Shown piece after piece: positions 34,340 through 43,779 of a stretch of DNA of 64,000 bases. Under the pieces are notes generated by a model. The model saw only the letters and a list, made by a program, of their open reading frames with translations. It had not been told where the DNA came from and did no database searches. The position numbers and the translations under genes are program-made. Source of the DNA: an uncultured Desulfosporosinus sp. (lineage in GTDB: Bacteria; Bacillota; Desulfitobacteriia; Desulfitobacteriales; Desulfitobacteriaceae); contig CAKMJS010000076.1 in the NCBI GenBank assembly GCA_927405585.1, positions 1 through 64,000 on the forward strand, written 5' to 3'. How positions within the stretch are numbered: position 1 is the stretch's first letter; each line of letters opens with the position of its first letter.

Positions 34340-34962
34340 GAATTGTAATTATGGATGATGATCAGTCCCTGCGCTATACGTTAAGTGAAATATTTACGTT
34401 TGCTGGATGGGATCCCATAGCCTATCCTAATGGGAGAGAGGGAATTAAAGGGTTCCTCAACCATGGAGCCGATATCATTTTAGTGGATTATCATATGCCT
34501 GAAATTGATGGTTTAGAAACGGTTCGCCTGATTCGGGAACAGAATCAGCAGATACCTATTCTTGTACTCACCGTAGACGAAAGGCAGGAAATTGCCGATC
34601 GTTTTCTGGATGCAGGAGCCACTGATTTCGCACTTAAACCTGTCAAAGCGCCGGATTTGATTGCTCGCGTTCAATTGCATAAGCGGTTGTTGGATATGAC
34701 AAAGACTGTTCAAGTAACCTCAAAAATGCAATACGAAGTGTTTGTAACCAAAGGGATTAGCGAAACGACCCTGACCTATATTGAACGACATCTCTCGGAT
34801 TGTAAGCAACCTTCCACAGTGGAGGAGATTTCGAAAGAATTATCGTTAGCCGTTCCTACAGTTTATAGATATCTTACGTATCTTGTTCAAAATGGCAAGG
34901 TGCGCTCAATTCCTAGTTATCAAAAAATAGGAAGACCAAAAAATCGATATTGTTGGATTTAA
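34336..34962 (+). CDS. Response regulator with C-terminal winged-helix region
   Basis: The protein has 208 residues. Receiver domain 1-118 contains DDD near 7-9, phospho-acceptor Asp in ILVDYHMPEIDG near 54, Thr in LTVDE and Lys in ALKPVKAPD. The C-terminal domain has a helix-turn-helix-like VEEISKELSLAVPTVYRYLTYLVQNG, as in CitB/DcuR-type regulators. It pairs with the adjacent kinase and is likely to control the downstream transporter. Confidence 0.88.
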   Translation: MRIVIMDDDQSLRYTLSEIFTFAGWDPIAYPNGREGIKGFLNHGADIILVDYHMPEIDGLETVRLIREQNQQIPILVLTVDERQEIADRFLDAGATDFALKPVKAPDLIARVQLHKRLLDMTKTVQVTSKMQYEVFVTKGISETTLTYIERHLSDCKQPSTVEEISKELSLAVPTVYRYLTYLVQNGKVRSIPSYQKIGRPKNRYCWI

Positions 34963-34973
34963 TTTGAATCATC

Positions 34974-35000
34974 ACCCCCTTAGGGAATCCCTAAGGGGGT
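34974..35000 (+). terminator. Terminator of the two-component operon
   Basis: The 13-bp arms ACCCCCTTAGGGA and TCCCTAAGGGGGT are followed by TTTCC. Confidence 0.85.
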
Positions 35001-35167
35001 TTTCCTTAAGATTCGAAACCTTAATAATCTATTGTACTTTTTCTCTTTTTTATTTCTTTAGTTAGTCTAATCCTTTTGCTATAATAAGGAAATATAATCA
35101 TGGTTGGTATTATAAATTGCAGAACTTATGCAATACATTCCAATCAAAAAAAAATAGGAGGAAGAAA

Positions 35168-36748
35168 ATGAGAAAAATGAAAAAAATTCTGGCTCTTGCT
35201 CTAGCAGTTGCTGTCGTCGGTGTTACCATGACCGGATGCGGCAAACCAGCAGCTACCGACACCAAACCAGCAGCTACCGACACCAAACCACAAGCCACCG
35301 ATACCCTGATTTATGCACAAGGTGCAGAGCCTAGAGGGCTAGATCCAGCACTCGTCGACGATGGTGAGTCGGCTAAGGTAATGATCAATATTTATGATGG
35401 GCTTTTACAGTACAACAAGGATTCCACAAAGGTGGAGCCCTCCCTGGCTAAAAGTTGGGAGGTAAGCCCCGATGGACTTTCATATACTTTCCATCTGCAA
35501 GAGGGTGTAAAATTTCATGACGGCACTGATTTTAATGCGGAAGCCGTAAAAGTTAACATCGACCGCCAAATTCCACCACTGGTGACAGCAGATATGGCTT
35601 ACGGATCGTTTGTGTATGGCTCCGTGAAAGATGTCCAGGTTGTGGATAAAAATACCGTAAAAGTCAATTTGACAGCTCCTAGCACACCATTCCTCGCCAA
35701 TCTGGCCATGGTTATGAGTGCACCAATTGTTAGCCCCAAGGCTTTAACAGACAGTAAAAACAACGTGAACCAGGCACCGGTCGGTACAGGACCGTATAAA
35801 TTTGTCAAATGGTCGAAGGATGAAAACATTATCCTCGTCCGCAATGATGAATACTGGGGAACCAAAGCCCTAACCAAAAATGTTATCTTCAAATTCATTA
35901 AAGATAACTCCGCACGCGTTGTTGCTCTGAACAACGGTGAGGCAGATATGATCGATGGTATTGATGCAACTGTGGTTAAACAAATCACAGATGGGGGCAA
36001 CAAAATCTTCCAAGCTCCAGGTATGAATGTCAATTACATGGCTTATAACACGTCCAAAGCGCCTTTTAATGACGCCAAGGCTCGTAAGGCTGTTTCTCAG
36101 GCCATTAATGTTCCGGAACTGGTCAAGAGCCTATATCAGGGTTATTCCGAACCAGCGAATTCCGTTCTACCGACCTTTATGGAAGGTTATGACAAGAGCA
36201 TCGCTCAAGTTTCCTATGATGCGGCAGCAGCTGCAACAGCCATAAAAGCAGCTGGATTGACTAAGGTACACATGATCGCCTATACCAATCCGAGACCGTA
36301 TAATGCCGCTACCGGGCAGACCCTTGCCGAAGCTATTCAAGGTTACCTCTCTAAAGTCGGCGTTACTGTCACGATCGATTCCTATGACTGGACAACATAT
36401 AAGGAAAAAATTAAAGCAGGCGATTATGATATTGCCTTCTACGGCTGGATTGGGGATAACGGAGATCCAGATAACTTTATGTATCTGTTATCTCACGAAG
36501 ACCCCACCATGAATATTGCACGCTACAAAAATGACGAATTCAACAAATTAATTGCTAAGGGTTTGGAAACTCCTGCTGGTGCTGAGCGCAATGCCATTTA
36601 CACCCAAATGGAAAAGGTTGCCGCTGCCGATGCTGCATGGCTTCCAATCTCCCACGCTCAAACACTGTGCGCCTACAGACCAAATATCACGAATTTCTAT
36701 TTCCATATGACCGGTATTACACCTTTAGTCGGTGTTGGAAAGAAATAA
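35168..36748 (+). CDS. Peptide/nickel-type ABC transporter substrate-binding lipoprotein
   Basis: The protein has 526 residues. The signal peptide ends in lipobox MTGC, then a linker with three seven-residue units (KPAATDT, KPAATDT, KPQATDT). The mature part is a family 5 extracellular solute-binding protein (LIYAQGAEPRGLDPAL; VEPSLAKSWEVSPDG; VGTGPYKFVKW). I chose ATG 35168 behind AGGAGG. It is the first gene of a five-gene uptake system. The substrate is probably a di- or oligopeptide. Confidence 0.92.
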   Translation: MRKMKKILALALAVAVVGVTMTGCGKPAATDTKPAATDTKPQATDTLIYAQGAEPRGLDPALVDDGESAKVMINIYDGLLQYNKDSTKVEPSLAKSWEVSPDGLSYTFHLQEGVKFHDGTDFNAEAVKVNIDRQIPPLVTADMAYGSFVYGSVKDVQVVDKNTVKVNLTAPSTPFLANLAMVMSAPIVSPKALTDSKNNVNQAPVGTGPYKFVKWSKDENIILVRNDEYWGTKALTKNVIFKFIKDNSARVVALNNGEADMIDGIDATVVKQITDGGNKIFQAPGMNVNYMAYNTSKAPFNDAKARKAVSQAINVPELVKSLYQGYSEPANSVLPTFMEGYDKSIAQVSYDAAAAATAIKAAGLTKVHMIAYTNPRPYNAATGQTLAEAIQGYLSKVGVTVTIDSYDWTTYKEKIKAGDYDIAFYGWIGDNGDPDNFMYLLSHEDPTMNIARYKNDEFNKLIAKGLETPAGAERNAIYTQMEKVAAADAAWLPISHAQTLCAYRPNITNFYFHMTGITPLVGVGKK

Positions 36749-36782
36749 ACCCTAGTTAGTGAGTGTTATTAATTTTAGACTG

Positions 36783-36823
36783 CCGAGAACCGGTTTCATA
36801 CCGGTTCCCGGTTTTGTTTTTTT
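36783..36823 (+). terminator. Intra-operon attenuating terminator
   Basis: The arms CCG-A-GAACCGG and CCGGTTC-C-CGG are followed by a long T run. Placed between binding-protein and permease genes, it would leave the binding protein in excess. Confidence 0.8.
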
Positions 36824-36927
36824 CTTTATATCAAAAGGAAAAATCCACTATCTACCACATGACGGTGTAGCTTCAGGAGGAACTTCTCGCCGGATGGAGA
36901 GTACCTAACGTTGAAAGGTTGTTGCCG

Positions 36928-37944
36928 ATGCTCAATTATATCCTTAAACGAATCCTCATGTTAATCCCCGTGCTGATTGGCGTTTCCATTATTGTATTCC
37001 TTATAATGCGTGTTTTTTCTCCAGATCCAGCTCCGATCGTTCTAGGCCAACATGCAACCCAACTGGCTACAGAGGCTTGGCGACAGGCCAACGGACTGAA
37101 CGATCCGGTTTACCTGCAGTATTTTAATTTTATTACAGGCGCACTAACCGGTGATCTTGGTACCTCCTACTATACCAAGATGCCTGTTAGCAAAGAGATT
37201 TTTGCCCGCTTTCCGGCCACGATTGAGCTGGCCTTGGTGGCCATTGTGCTCGCTTCGTTTTTCGGTATCCTAATTGGCGTTATTTCCGCAGTAAAAAAGA
37301 ACTCCATTTTCGATAACATCGGTATGCTGATCGCGCTGATCGGCGTTTCCATGCCGATCTTCTGGCTTGGTATTTTGCTGATTATACTATTCTCAGGCAC
37401 GCTCCACTGGCTTCCCTCGAATGGAAGAATCGACCCAATGCTACAGCCAGTAGCTGTTACCGGTTTTTATATGATCGATAGCCTAATTGCAGGCGATATG
37501 GACGCTTTTACCGACACCTTGCAACATTTGGTGTTGCCGGCCACTGCCCTGGCTATGTATTCCATGGCCATTATTACGAGGATGACTCGTTCCAGCATGC
37601 TAGATACTTTGCAGCAGGATTATATACGTACCGCGAGAGCGAAAGGAATTTCGGAGGGTAGGGTGATCCGCAAGCACGCGCTGCGCAACGGACTGATTCC
37701 CATTGTCACGGTCATAGGTCTATTGCTTGGTAGCCTCCTCGGTGGCGCCGTGCTAACGGAAACGGTGTTCTCCTGGCCAGGGATTGGTGCCTATACCGTG
37801 ACTTGCATTCTAAAGTCAGACTTTCCTGTGGTGCAAGGTGTTGTATTGCTCATCGCTACCATATTTGTGATGGTTAATTTAATCGTTGATGTGATCTATG
37901 CGTTCCTTGATCCGCGTATTAAATATTCGAAAGTAAAGGGGTAG
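36928..37944 (+). CDS. Dipeptide-type ABC transporter permease (DppB-like)
   Basis: The protein has 338 residues and six membrane helices. The N-terminal LKRILMLIPVLIGVSIIVF is typical of DppB/OppB, and the EAA loop is RTARAKGISEGRVIRKHALRNGL near residue 238. ATG 36928 is preferred over upstream TTG codons because AAAGG lies at a usable distance. It pairs with the next permease. Confidence 0.92.
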   Translation: MLNYILKRILMLIPVLIGVSIIVFLIMRVFSPDPAPIVLGQHATQLATEAWRQANGLNDPVYLQYFNFITGALTGDLGTSYYTKMPVSKEIFARFPATIELALVAIVLASFFGILIGVISAVKKNSIFDNIGMLIALIGVSMPIFWLGILLIILFSGTLHWLPSNGRIDPMLQPVAVTGFYMIDSLIAGDMDAFTDTLQHLVLPATALAMYSMAIITRMTRSSMLDTLQQDYIRTARAKGISEGRVIRKHALRNGLIPIVTVIGLLLGSLLGGAVLTETVFSWPGIGAYTVTCILKSDFPVVQGVVLLIATIFVMVNLIVDVIYAFLDPRIKYSKVKG

Positions 37945-37949
37945 CTTGT

Positions 37950-38882
37950 ATGGGGAAAAAATATAGTTCAAACTCAGATGGAAATCTGATACAGGCTGCA
38001 GAATACGTGGAAAAACCAGAATCGCAGCTGAAAGAAATGTGGGAAACGCTCAGGCAGAACAAGGCTGCTGTCGTCGGTCTTTTTATCATCTGCTTTCTTG
38101 TGCTGATTGCTCTTTCCGTCTGGGTGAGCGGGCTGCTGGGGAAACAGATTTTACCTTATGATCCCAATCACTCCGACATGACCAAAAGCTTTATCTGGCC
38201 GAACGCCGAGCACTGGTTTGGAACAGACCAATTGGGTAGGGACCTGTTCAGCAGAATCCTTGATGGGACGAAGATATCCCTGTTCGTGGGGGTTGCTGCG
38301 GTTTCAATCTCGCTTTCCACCGGCGTTCTACTGGGTTCGATCGCGGGGTACCGTGGTGGAAGGACAGATGCAATCATCATGCGAGTTATGGATATGATGC
38401 TAGCCATCCCATCCATTTTGCTGGCCATTGCCTTTATGGCGGCCTTGGGGAAGGGCATTGACAAAGCGGTCATCGCCATCGGTCTGGTGTCAATTCCGGA
38501 GTATGCTCGTATCGTACGTGCTAGTATACTATCCGTCAAAGAAAATGATTACGTTCAAGCGGCCAAGGTCATCGGGAGCAGTGATAGTCGGATTATTATG
38601 AAGCATATTTTGCCGAATATCATTTCCTTAATTGTCGTTAGAGCCACCCTGGGTATTTCTACAGCTGTTCTGGATACTGCAGCTCTTGGCTTTTTGGGTC
38701 TGGGTGTTCAGCCGCCATTCGCCGAGTGGGGCGATATGCTGGGCAGAGCAAGGGGTTTTATATTTAACGCACCCTACACTCTGATTTTTCCTGGGATTGC
38801 CATCACTATGACCGTATTGGCCTTTAATCTGTTGGGCGACGGGTTGCGGGATGCACTTGATCCCAAATCCAGAATTAAATAA
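37950..38882 (+). CDS. Dipeptide-type ABC transporter permease (DppC-like)
   Basis: The protein has 310 residues. N-terminal OppC-type cytoplasmic segment (LKEMWETLRQNKAAVVGL), six membrane helices, and the EAA motif YVQAAKVIGSSDSRIIMKHILPN near residue 200. HWFGTDQLGRDLFSR near 88 is a conserved DppC motif. It begins five bases after the DppB stop with AAGGGG upstream. Confidence 0.93.
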   Translation: MGKKYSSNSDGNLIQAAEYVEKPESQLKEMWETLRQNKAAVVGLFIICFLVLIALSVWVSGLLGKQILPYDPNHSDMTKSFIWPNAEHWFGTDQLGRDLFSRILDGTKISLFVGVAAVSISLSTGVLLGSIAGYRGGRTDAIIMRVMDMMLAIPSILLAIAFMAALGKGIDKAVIAIGLVSIPEYARIVRASILSVKENDYVQAAKVIGSSDSRIIMKHILPNIISLIVVRATLGISTAVLDTAALGFLGLGVQPPFAEWGDMLGRARGFIFNAPYTLIFPGIAITMTVLAFNLLGDGLRDALDPKSRIK

Positions 38883-38896
38883 GGGCGGTGAATAGG

Positions 38897-39886
38897 ATGT
38901 TGATGGAAGTAAAAGCTTTGAGTACGGAATTTAAACTGAAACGTGGCACTGTTCGTGCAGTCGATGACATCAGTTTTACCATAGATGAGGGTGAAATTCT
39001 AGCGATTGTCGGCGAATCCGGCTCAGGGAAAAGTGTGACCGCCCTTTCCATTATGGGACTTTTACAGAACCCTGGCAGGATTGCAGGAGGAGAAATTTTG
39101 TTCAAATCTCAGGATTTGAATAAATTGAGTCAAAAGGAACTGCAAAAGATCCGTGGCAACCGGATTTCGATGATTTTTCAAGAACCGATGACATCTCTGA
39201 ATCCGGTTTGGCGCATTAAAGACCAGATTATGGAAAGCATCATGACCCATATGAAGGTTTCTCAGAAAGAAGCACTAGCGCGGACCATAGAAATGCTGGA
39301 TACGGTAGGTATACCCTCTCCGGCCGAGCGGGCCAACGATTATCCCCACCAGATGAGTGGCGGCATGCGTCAGAGGGTCATGACCGCCATGGCGCTTTCC
39401 TGCGGGCCTGACCTGCTGATTGCGGACGAACCGACTACAGCGCTGGACGTGACGATACAGGCCCAAATTTTGGAGCTCTTATATCGGATGCGAGAGAAGT
39501 TCGGTATGGCGGTCCTGCTGATTACCCATGATTTGGGCGTGGTTTCAGAAGCTGCTGACCGCGTCATCGTGATGTACTGCGGTAAAATTGTAGAGGAAGC
39601 CGATGTGAAGAGCCTGTTTGCCCGTCCGCTGCACCCTTACACTGTGGGCTTGCTACAATCGATTCCGCAGATTGATGATGAAAGCGATGAACCTTTATAT
39701 ATGATTAAGGGCATGGTGCCCAATCCCTTGCGTATGCCTCGAGGCTGTCCCTTTTCCGACCGTTGCGACCGCTGCCTAGAACGCTGTAGCCAAGAAATGC
39801 CGAAACTTCAAGATGTTGACGGCCATAAGGTGCGCTGCTTTTTATATGACGTAGTCAGTGAAGGGGGGCATGCGCAAAATGAATGA
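38897..39886 (+). CDS. Dipeptide-type ABC transporter ATPase (DppD-like)
   Basis: The protein has 329 residues. Walker A is GESGSGKS near 38, signature MSGGMRQR near 155, and Walker B LLIADEPT near 173. The C-terminal CPFSDRCDRCLERC cysteine cluster is the oligopeptide-ATPase extension, which binds an iron-sulfur cluster in some relatives. ATG 38897 has AAGGGCGG at a good distance; GTG 38888 is too close. It overlaps the next gene by eight bases. Confidence 0.93.
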   Translation: MLMEVKALSTEFKLKRGTVRAVDDISFTIDEGEILAIVGESGSGKSVTALSIMGLLQNPGRIAGGEILFKSQDLNKLSQKELQKIRGNRISMIFQEPMTSLNPVWRIKDQIMESIMTHMKVSQKEALARTIEMLDTVGIPSPAERANDYPHQMSGGMRQRVMTAMALSCGPDLLIADEPTTALDVTIQAQILELLYRMREKFGMAVLLITHDLGVVSEAADRVIVMYCGKIVEEADVKSLFARPLHPYTVGLLQSIPQIDDESDEPLYMIKGMVPNPLRMPRGCPFSDRCDRCLERCSQEMPKLQDVDGHKVRCFLYDVVSEGGHAQNE

Positions 39887-40847
39887 AGTATTAATGGAAA
39901 TACTGAACCTTTCTAAGCATTTTATCCTCGATACCAACTTGTTTGGCAAGCCGACTATCGTTTTAAAAGCGGTTGATGACGTTTCTTTTACAATTAACAA
40001 AGGGGAAGCGTTTGGACTGGTCGGCGAATCCGGTTGCGGAAAAACAACCCTAGGTAAAATTCTCGTCAATCTCCACAGCCCCACACATGGCAAAATAGTC
40101 TTCGAAGGTAAAGAACTAACTGCATTAAATGATAAGCAGCGCAGAAGCTATTGCAAGGATATTCAGATGATTTTTCAGGATCCTTATGGCTCTTTAAATC
40201 CCAGAATGACGGTGGGAGACATCATTGCAGAACCGATTATCATCAATCAATTGCTTCCCGCCAATAAAGTGGAAGAACGTGTCATCTATCTTCTCAACTG
40301 TGTAGGTCTGGCTCAGCACCAGCGCAACCGCTATCCGCACGAGTTTTCCGGCGGACAGAGGCAGCGTGTAGGCATTGCCCGTGCTCTTGCGGTGGAACCA
40401 AAACTGATTGTCTGTGATGAAGCGGTTTCCGCTCTGGATGTTTCCATTCAGGCCCAAGTGTTAAATCTTCTGGTGGATTTAAAAAAGGAATTCGGCCTGA
40501 CCTACCTATTCATAGCCCACGGACTGAACGTGGTCAAGCATATTAGCGACCGGGTGGGCGTAATGTATTTGGGCAAGATGGTGGAGATCACTTCGAAACG
40601 GGAGCTTTACTCTAACCCTTTGCACCCTTACACCCAGGCTTTGCTTTCCGCGATTCCGATCATGAATCCAGAGAAGAAAAAAGAACGCATTATTCTAAAG
40701 GGCGATGTACCTAGTCCGATCAACCCGCCCGCCGGTTGTAGGTTCTGTTCCCGCTGCTTTAAGGAGCTTGATCAGTGCAAACTTAAAGAGCCATTACTCA
40801 AACAGGTTTCACCCAACCATTGGGTCGCCTGCCATTTATTTGAGTAA
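39879..40847 (+). CDS. Dipeptide-type ABC transporter ATPase (DppF/OppF-like)
   Basis: The protein has 322 residues. Walker A is GESGCGKTT near 49, signature FSGGQRQRVG near 153, Walker B LIVCDEAVSALD near 173, and a C-terminal CRFCSRCFKELDQC cluster. In Walker B the usual DEPVSALD reads DEAVSALD, a minor change in which the catalytic Glu is kept. ATG 39879 is preceded by AAGGGGGG. Confidence 0.93.
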   Translation: MNEVLMEILNLSKHFILDTNLFGKPTIVLKAVDDVSFTINKGEAFGLVGESGCGKTTLGKILVNLHSPTHGKIVFEGKELTALNDKQRRSYCKDIQMIFQDPYGSLNPRMTVGDIIAEPIIINQLLPANKVEERVIYLLNCVGLAQHQRNRYPHEFSGGQRQRVGIARALAVEPKLIVCDEAVSALDVSIQAQVLNLLVDLKKEFGLTYLFIAHGLNVVKHISDRVGVMYLGKMVEITSKRELYSNPLHPYTQALLSAIPIMNPEKKKERIILKGDVPSPINPPAGCRFCSRCFKELDQCKLKEPLLKQVSPNHWVACHLFE

Positions 40848-40936
40848 GCCTTCAACCGTTGGAAGGTTAAAGATTCATTTGCCAATTATCCAAAAAGACT
40901 TAGTTAGTAACAATAAAAAATAGTATGACAGGACAG

Positions 40937-40974
40937 AAGAAGGCCGTTTGCAAAAAAATGCAAACGGCCTTCTT
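40937..40974 (+). terminator. Terminator of the peptide transporter operon
   Basis: The perfect 16-bp arms AAGAAGGCCGTTTGCA and TGCAAACGGCCTTCTT are followed by TTAAAC. Confidence 0.88.
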
Positions 40975-41098
40975 TTAAACTTTCATTTCAAATAACTATA
41001 TATCAAAAACTTGTCTTAAACATCTGGTTTTTAAGCAATATAGCGAGTGAACCCACGAAAATAGGGGTTAGCTTTATCCAATCGTTGAGTTGAACAGT

Positions 41099-41497
41099 TC
41101 ATTTGGTGACAGCGAGTTTACAGCGGTCCATTTCCTTGTACCCTTTAGGATTATTCTTCATAGTTATTTCCCCGGCAGATATGTTACTTGCCAGACCAGC
41201 GTAGTGTTTACAAACCCCTAAACTTGAGAACGCAGACCCTTCTCCTGCCGGCTTGAGGCAGTATTTACATAATCCCACACATCGACACCGAAAAACAGAG
41301 AGGCTCACGAGGTATTTTTGCATATCCGTCATAATGTAGTCGGGTAAGCTGTCTGCCCCTACAGCATTTACAAACTTGTCGTTCGTGTAGGTCGCGACTA
41401 CTGGAACGGATTTTTGCTGAGGGTTAACTAAGGAAAATTCTACAGTATTACCAGGCTTTCGTTTCGAATCCTGGATAGTCCATGTCTTTGCTGCCAT
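41099..41497 (-). CDS. Hypothetical cysteine-containing protein (132 aa)
   Basis: The frame has plausible codon use throughout. The C-terminal half carries six or seven cysteines (FRCRCVGLCKYC, GVCKHY, DRCK) that could bind a metal. The N-terminal half looks like a short beta domain. The ribosome site is weak for both ATG 41497 and TTG 41509. I do not recognise it, and a non-coding frame is possible. Confidence 0.5.
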   Translation of the reverse strand: MAAKTWTIQDSKRKPGNTVEFSLVNPQQKSVPVVATYTNDKFVNAVGADSLPDYIMTDMQKYLVSLSVFRCRCVGLCKYCLKPAGEGSAFSSLGVCKHYAGLASNISAGEITMKNNPKGYKEMDRCKLAVTK

Positions 41498-41680
41498 TGC
41501 ACTAACCAACTTTCTTAATTAACAATATTAATGATATAAACCTATGCAAAGCAAACCTCTAATCAGAGCTAATTTAACTTATATACCAGAGGATGCCTGC
41601 CAATCTAGAATAACACTATCATAATGGCCGAATAATGCAAGGTAACGTATACTTCAATTCAAATCTCTAGAGGGATCGAA

Positions 41681-41938
41681 GTGACAAAACTAGTCTCACC
41701 CCCTATCGTCACACTTCAAAACGGGACATTGTCCTTAGAAGCTAGTCAGCAACAGAGATTTGATTTCAAACAATTTACTACCGATTTTACAGTAGAACAA
41801 TTGAAAAGTATAAAGTCCGTAAAAGCGACGTATAACAGTTATGGGAGGAAGGTTATCTATATTCGGGTTCCAAAGGGTATGGAAATCAATAAAGGGAATT
41901 ACGATTACGAAGGTCAAATTCAAATTCTTAAGCAGTAG
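41681..41938 (+). CDS. Hypothetical protein (85 aa)
   Basis: A GTG start has AGAGGGA seven bases upstream. The small soluble protein is probably beta-rich, with no cysteine. It has its own terminator at 41964. No family was recognised. Confidence 0.65.
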   Translation: MTKLVSPPIVTLQNGTLSLEASQQQRFDFKQFTTDFTVEQLKSIKSVKATYNSYGRKVIYIRVPKGMEINKGNYDYEGQIQILKQ

Positions 41939-41963
41939 GTAATGCTAGGACTAAGCCCATATA

Positions 41964-41995
41964 AACTGAAGTTTCGGTCCGCCGAAACTTCAGTT
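41964..41995 (+). terminator. Intrinsic terminator
   Basis: The perfect 14-bp arms AACTGAAGTTTCGG and CCGAAACTTCAGTT are followed by ATTTTTA. Confidence 0.85.
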
Positions 41996-42122
41996 ATTTT
42001 TATTATTTAACAAACTTTTGTCACAATTTAGTGATATTCTTTAAAAAATTAACGTTGACTTAAAATACAAGACTTAAAGAAAATAGGAAAAGAATAATTA
42101 AGGAAAGGGAGTCATCAGATCT

Positions 42123-42998
42123 ATGCAACAGCAAATTCTAATAAAAAAACCCTCCCCCGTCCCAAGGACAATAAAAAAGCCTAAACCTTGGTATCGTAGC
42201 GCTGTACAAAGCTTTTTCTTTGTCCTAGTAGCACTGATCAGCCTCAATAAAGTACTAGAAGAGGCCGGTATGGCAATTCCATTTTTATCCCAAGCTTCAC
42301 TCCACGCTATCTGTCCTTTTGGCGGAGTCGTTTCTATTTATAAGTTTGTGACGGTTGGTACCTTAATCCAAAAAATCCATGAATCAGCCTTCATTTTAAT
42401 GCTAATTGCCTTTCTATTAGCCATTGCTTTCGGGCCGGTCATTTGCGGGTGGGTATGTCCTTTCGGAACCTTTCAGGAATGGACGGGAAAGATCGGACGC
42501 AAGATCTTTGGCAAAAAATACAACCACTATGTTCCAGTAAAAATTGATGTATATTTTCGATATATAAGGTATATTATCCTAGCTTGGGTTGTTTATGTAA
42601 CAGCTACTACAGCTAAGCTAATGTTTCAGGATATAGACCCCTATTTTGCTCTCTTCCAGTTCTGGTCAGATGAAGTAAGCATGACTGCTCTGATCATTCT
42701 TGGTGTAACCATCACGCTTTCTCTTTTTGTAGAACGGCCATATTGCAAGTATGCTTGTCCATATGGAGCTGTATTAGGCATTTTCAATCTGTTCAGGATT
42801 TTCAAGGTGCGTCGTACACCCTCAAGCTGTATTGATTGCAAAGCCTGTGACCAGGTCTGTCCTATGAATATTTCTGTTTCTAGCGGAACAGCTGTCCTTA
42901 GCCATCAATGTATCAGTTGCATGAAGTGTACGTCTGAAAATGCATGCCCTGTCGCCGAAACGGTGGAACTGTCCATAAAAGGGGGAGCGAAGCAATGA
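42123..42998 (+). CDS. NapH/YccM-like membrane polyferredoxin
   Basis: The protein has 291 residues. About five membrane helices carry CP motifs in the first half (HAICPFGG, CGWVCPFG, CKYACPYGA), and the C-terminal part has two 4Fe-4S clusters (CIDCKACDQVCP and CISCMKCTSENACP). Such proteins move electrons between menaquinol and exported redox enzymes or flavoproteins. It overlaps the next gene by four bases (ATGA). No dedicated reductase follows. Confidence 0.88.
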   Translation: MQQQILIKKPSPVPRTIKKPKPWYRSAVQSFFFVLVALISLNKVLEEAGMAIPFLSQASLHAICPFGGVVSIYKFVTVGTLIQKIHESAFILMLIAFLLAIAFGPVICGWVCPFGTFQEWTGKIGRKIFGKKYNHYVPVKIDVYFRYIRYIILAWVVYVTATTAKLMFQDIDPYFALFQFWSDEVSMTALIILGVTITLSLFVERPYCKYACPYGAVLGIFNLFRIFKVRRTPSSCIDCKACDQVCPMNISVSSGTAVLSHQCISCMKCTSENACPVAETVELSIKGGAKQ

Positions 42999-43756
42999 AA
43001 CTAAAATCGCTGCATGTCGCCGTTATAACCTTGGTATTAATTTTCGGCGGTATTGCATTAACAACAGTGCTGGATTTGTGGAAAACTACCAATGATAAAG
43101 TTGTTGCCACCTACAAGGGCGGAGAATTTGAGGGTCAATCTGATCCGGCAGACATCCGCGGTTCCTATACCTTCGATGATATTTCCAATGCTTTTGGGAT
43201 CCCCCTTGAAGATTTAGGTAAGGCTTTCGGCTTACAAGACCCGTCTAGCTTTGCCGCCTTCCAGTGTAAAGGACTTGAAGGAATTTATGTCGCACTTAAA
43301 GAGGAAGGAAAGGAAGTGGGTACAGGCTCTGTCCGTTACTTTGTTGCCTTGTATAAAGGTCTTCCGCTAAAGGTAGAGGAAGGAACCTATCTTCCTAAAG
43401 CCGCTGTAGAAATATTAAAAGCAAAAGCAAAACTAACGGAGGAACAAATAAAATCCATTGAAAAGTATTCGGTTGATTTACCGGCCGTGTCAGCAACAGC
43501 CCCAGTTTCTGAACTTGCAGGTACACCTACACCTTCACCTTCTGAAACTCCAGTCACTGACAGGGTTATAAAAGGGAACACTACCTTTCAAGAATTAATG
43601 GATTGGGGAGTAACTAAAGAAGAAATTGAAAAAATTATTAATGACAAAATACCAAAACCAGGAATTATAATCAAGGACTATTCAACGACAAAAGCAGTTG
43701 AGTTCCTTACTCTTAAAGAACCACTCCAAACGCTAGTAGATCGCAAAACGAAGTAA
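42995..43756 (+). CDS. Membrane-anchored partner protein of the polyferredoxin
   Basis: The protein has 253 residues with one N-terminal membrane helix (about 6-28) and an outer domain. Two related short motifs appear: YTFDDISNAFGIPLEDLGKAFG near 55 and TTFQELMDWGVTKEEIEKII near 205, separated by a Pro/Thr/Ser linker near 180. The same helical motif type occurs in some polyferredoxin-associated proteins. Coupling to the NapH-like gene suggests an electron-transfer accessory. No haem or Fe-S motif is present. Confidence 0.7.
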   Translation: MKLKSLHVAVITLVLIFGGIALTTVLDLWKTTNDKVVATYKGGEFEGQSDPADIRGSYTFDDISNAFGIPLEDLGKAFGLQDPSSFAAFQCKGLEGIYVALKEEGKEVGTGSVRYFVALYKGLPLKVEEGTYLPKAAVEILKAKAKLTEEQIKSIEKYSVDLPAVSATAPVSELAGTPTPSPSETPVTDRVIKGNTTFQELMDWGVTKEEIEKIINDKIPKPGIIIKDYSTTKAVEFLTLKEPLQTLVDRKTK

Positions 43757-43779
43757 TATACTGTGTGTTATTGATATGT

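Noticed and set aside
42020-42037. A possible CRP/FNR-type site (TCAC-N6-GTGA) before the NapH-like gene
   Set aside because: The half-sites are in the opposite orientation to the TGTGA-N6-TCACA consensus, and a chance match cannot be excluded.
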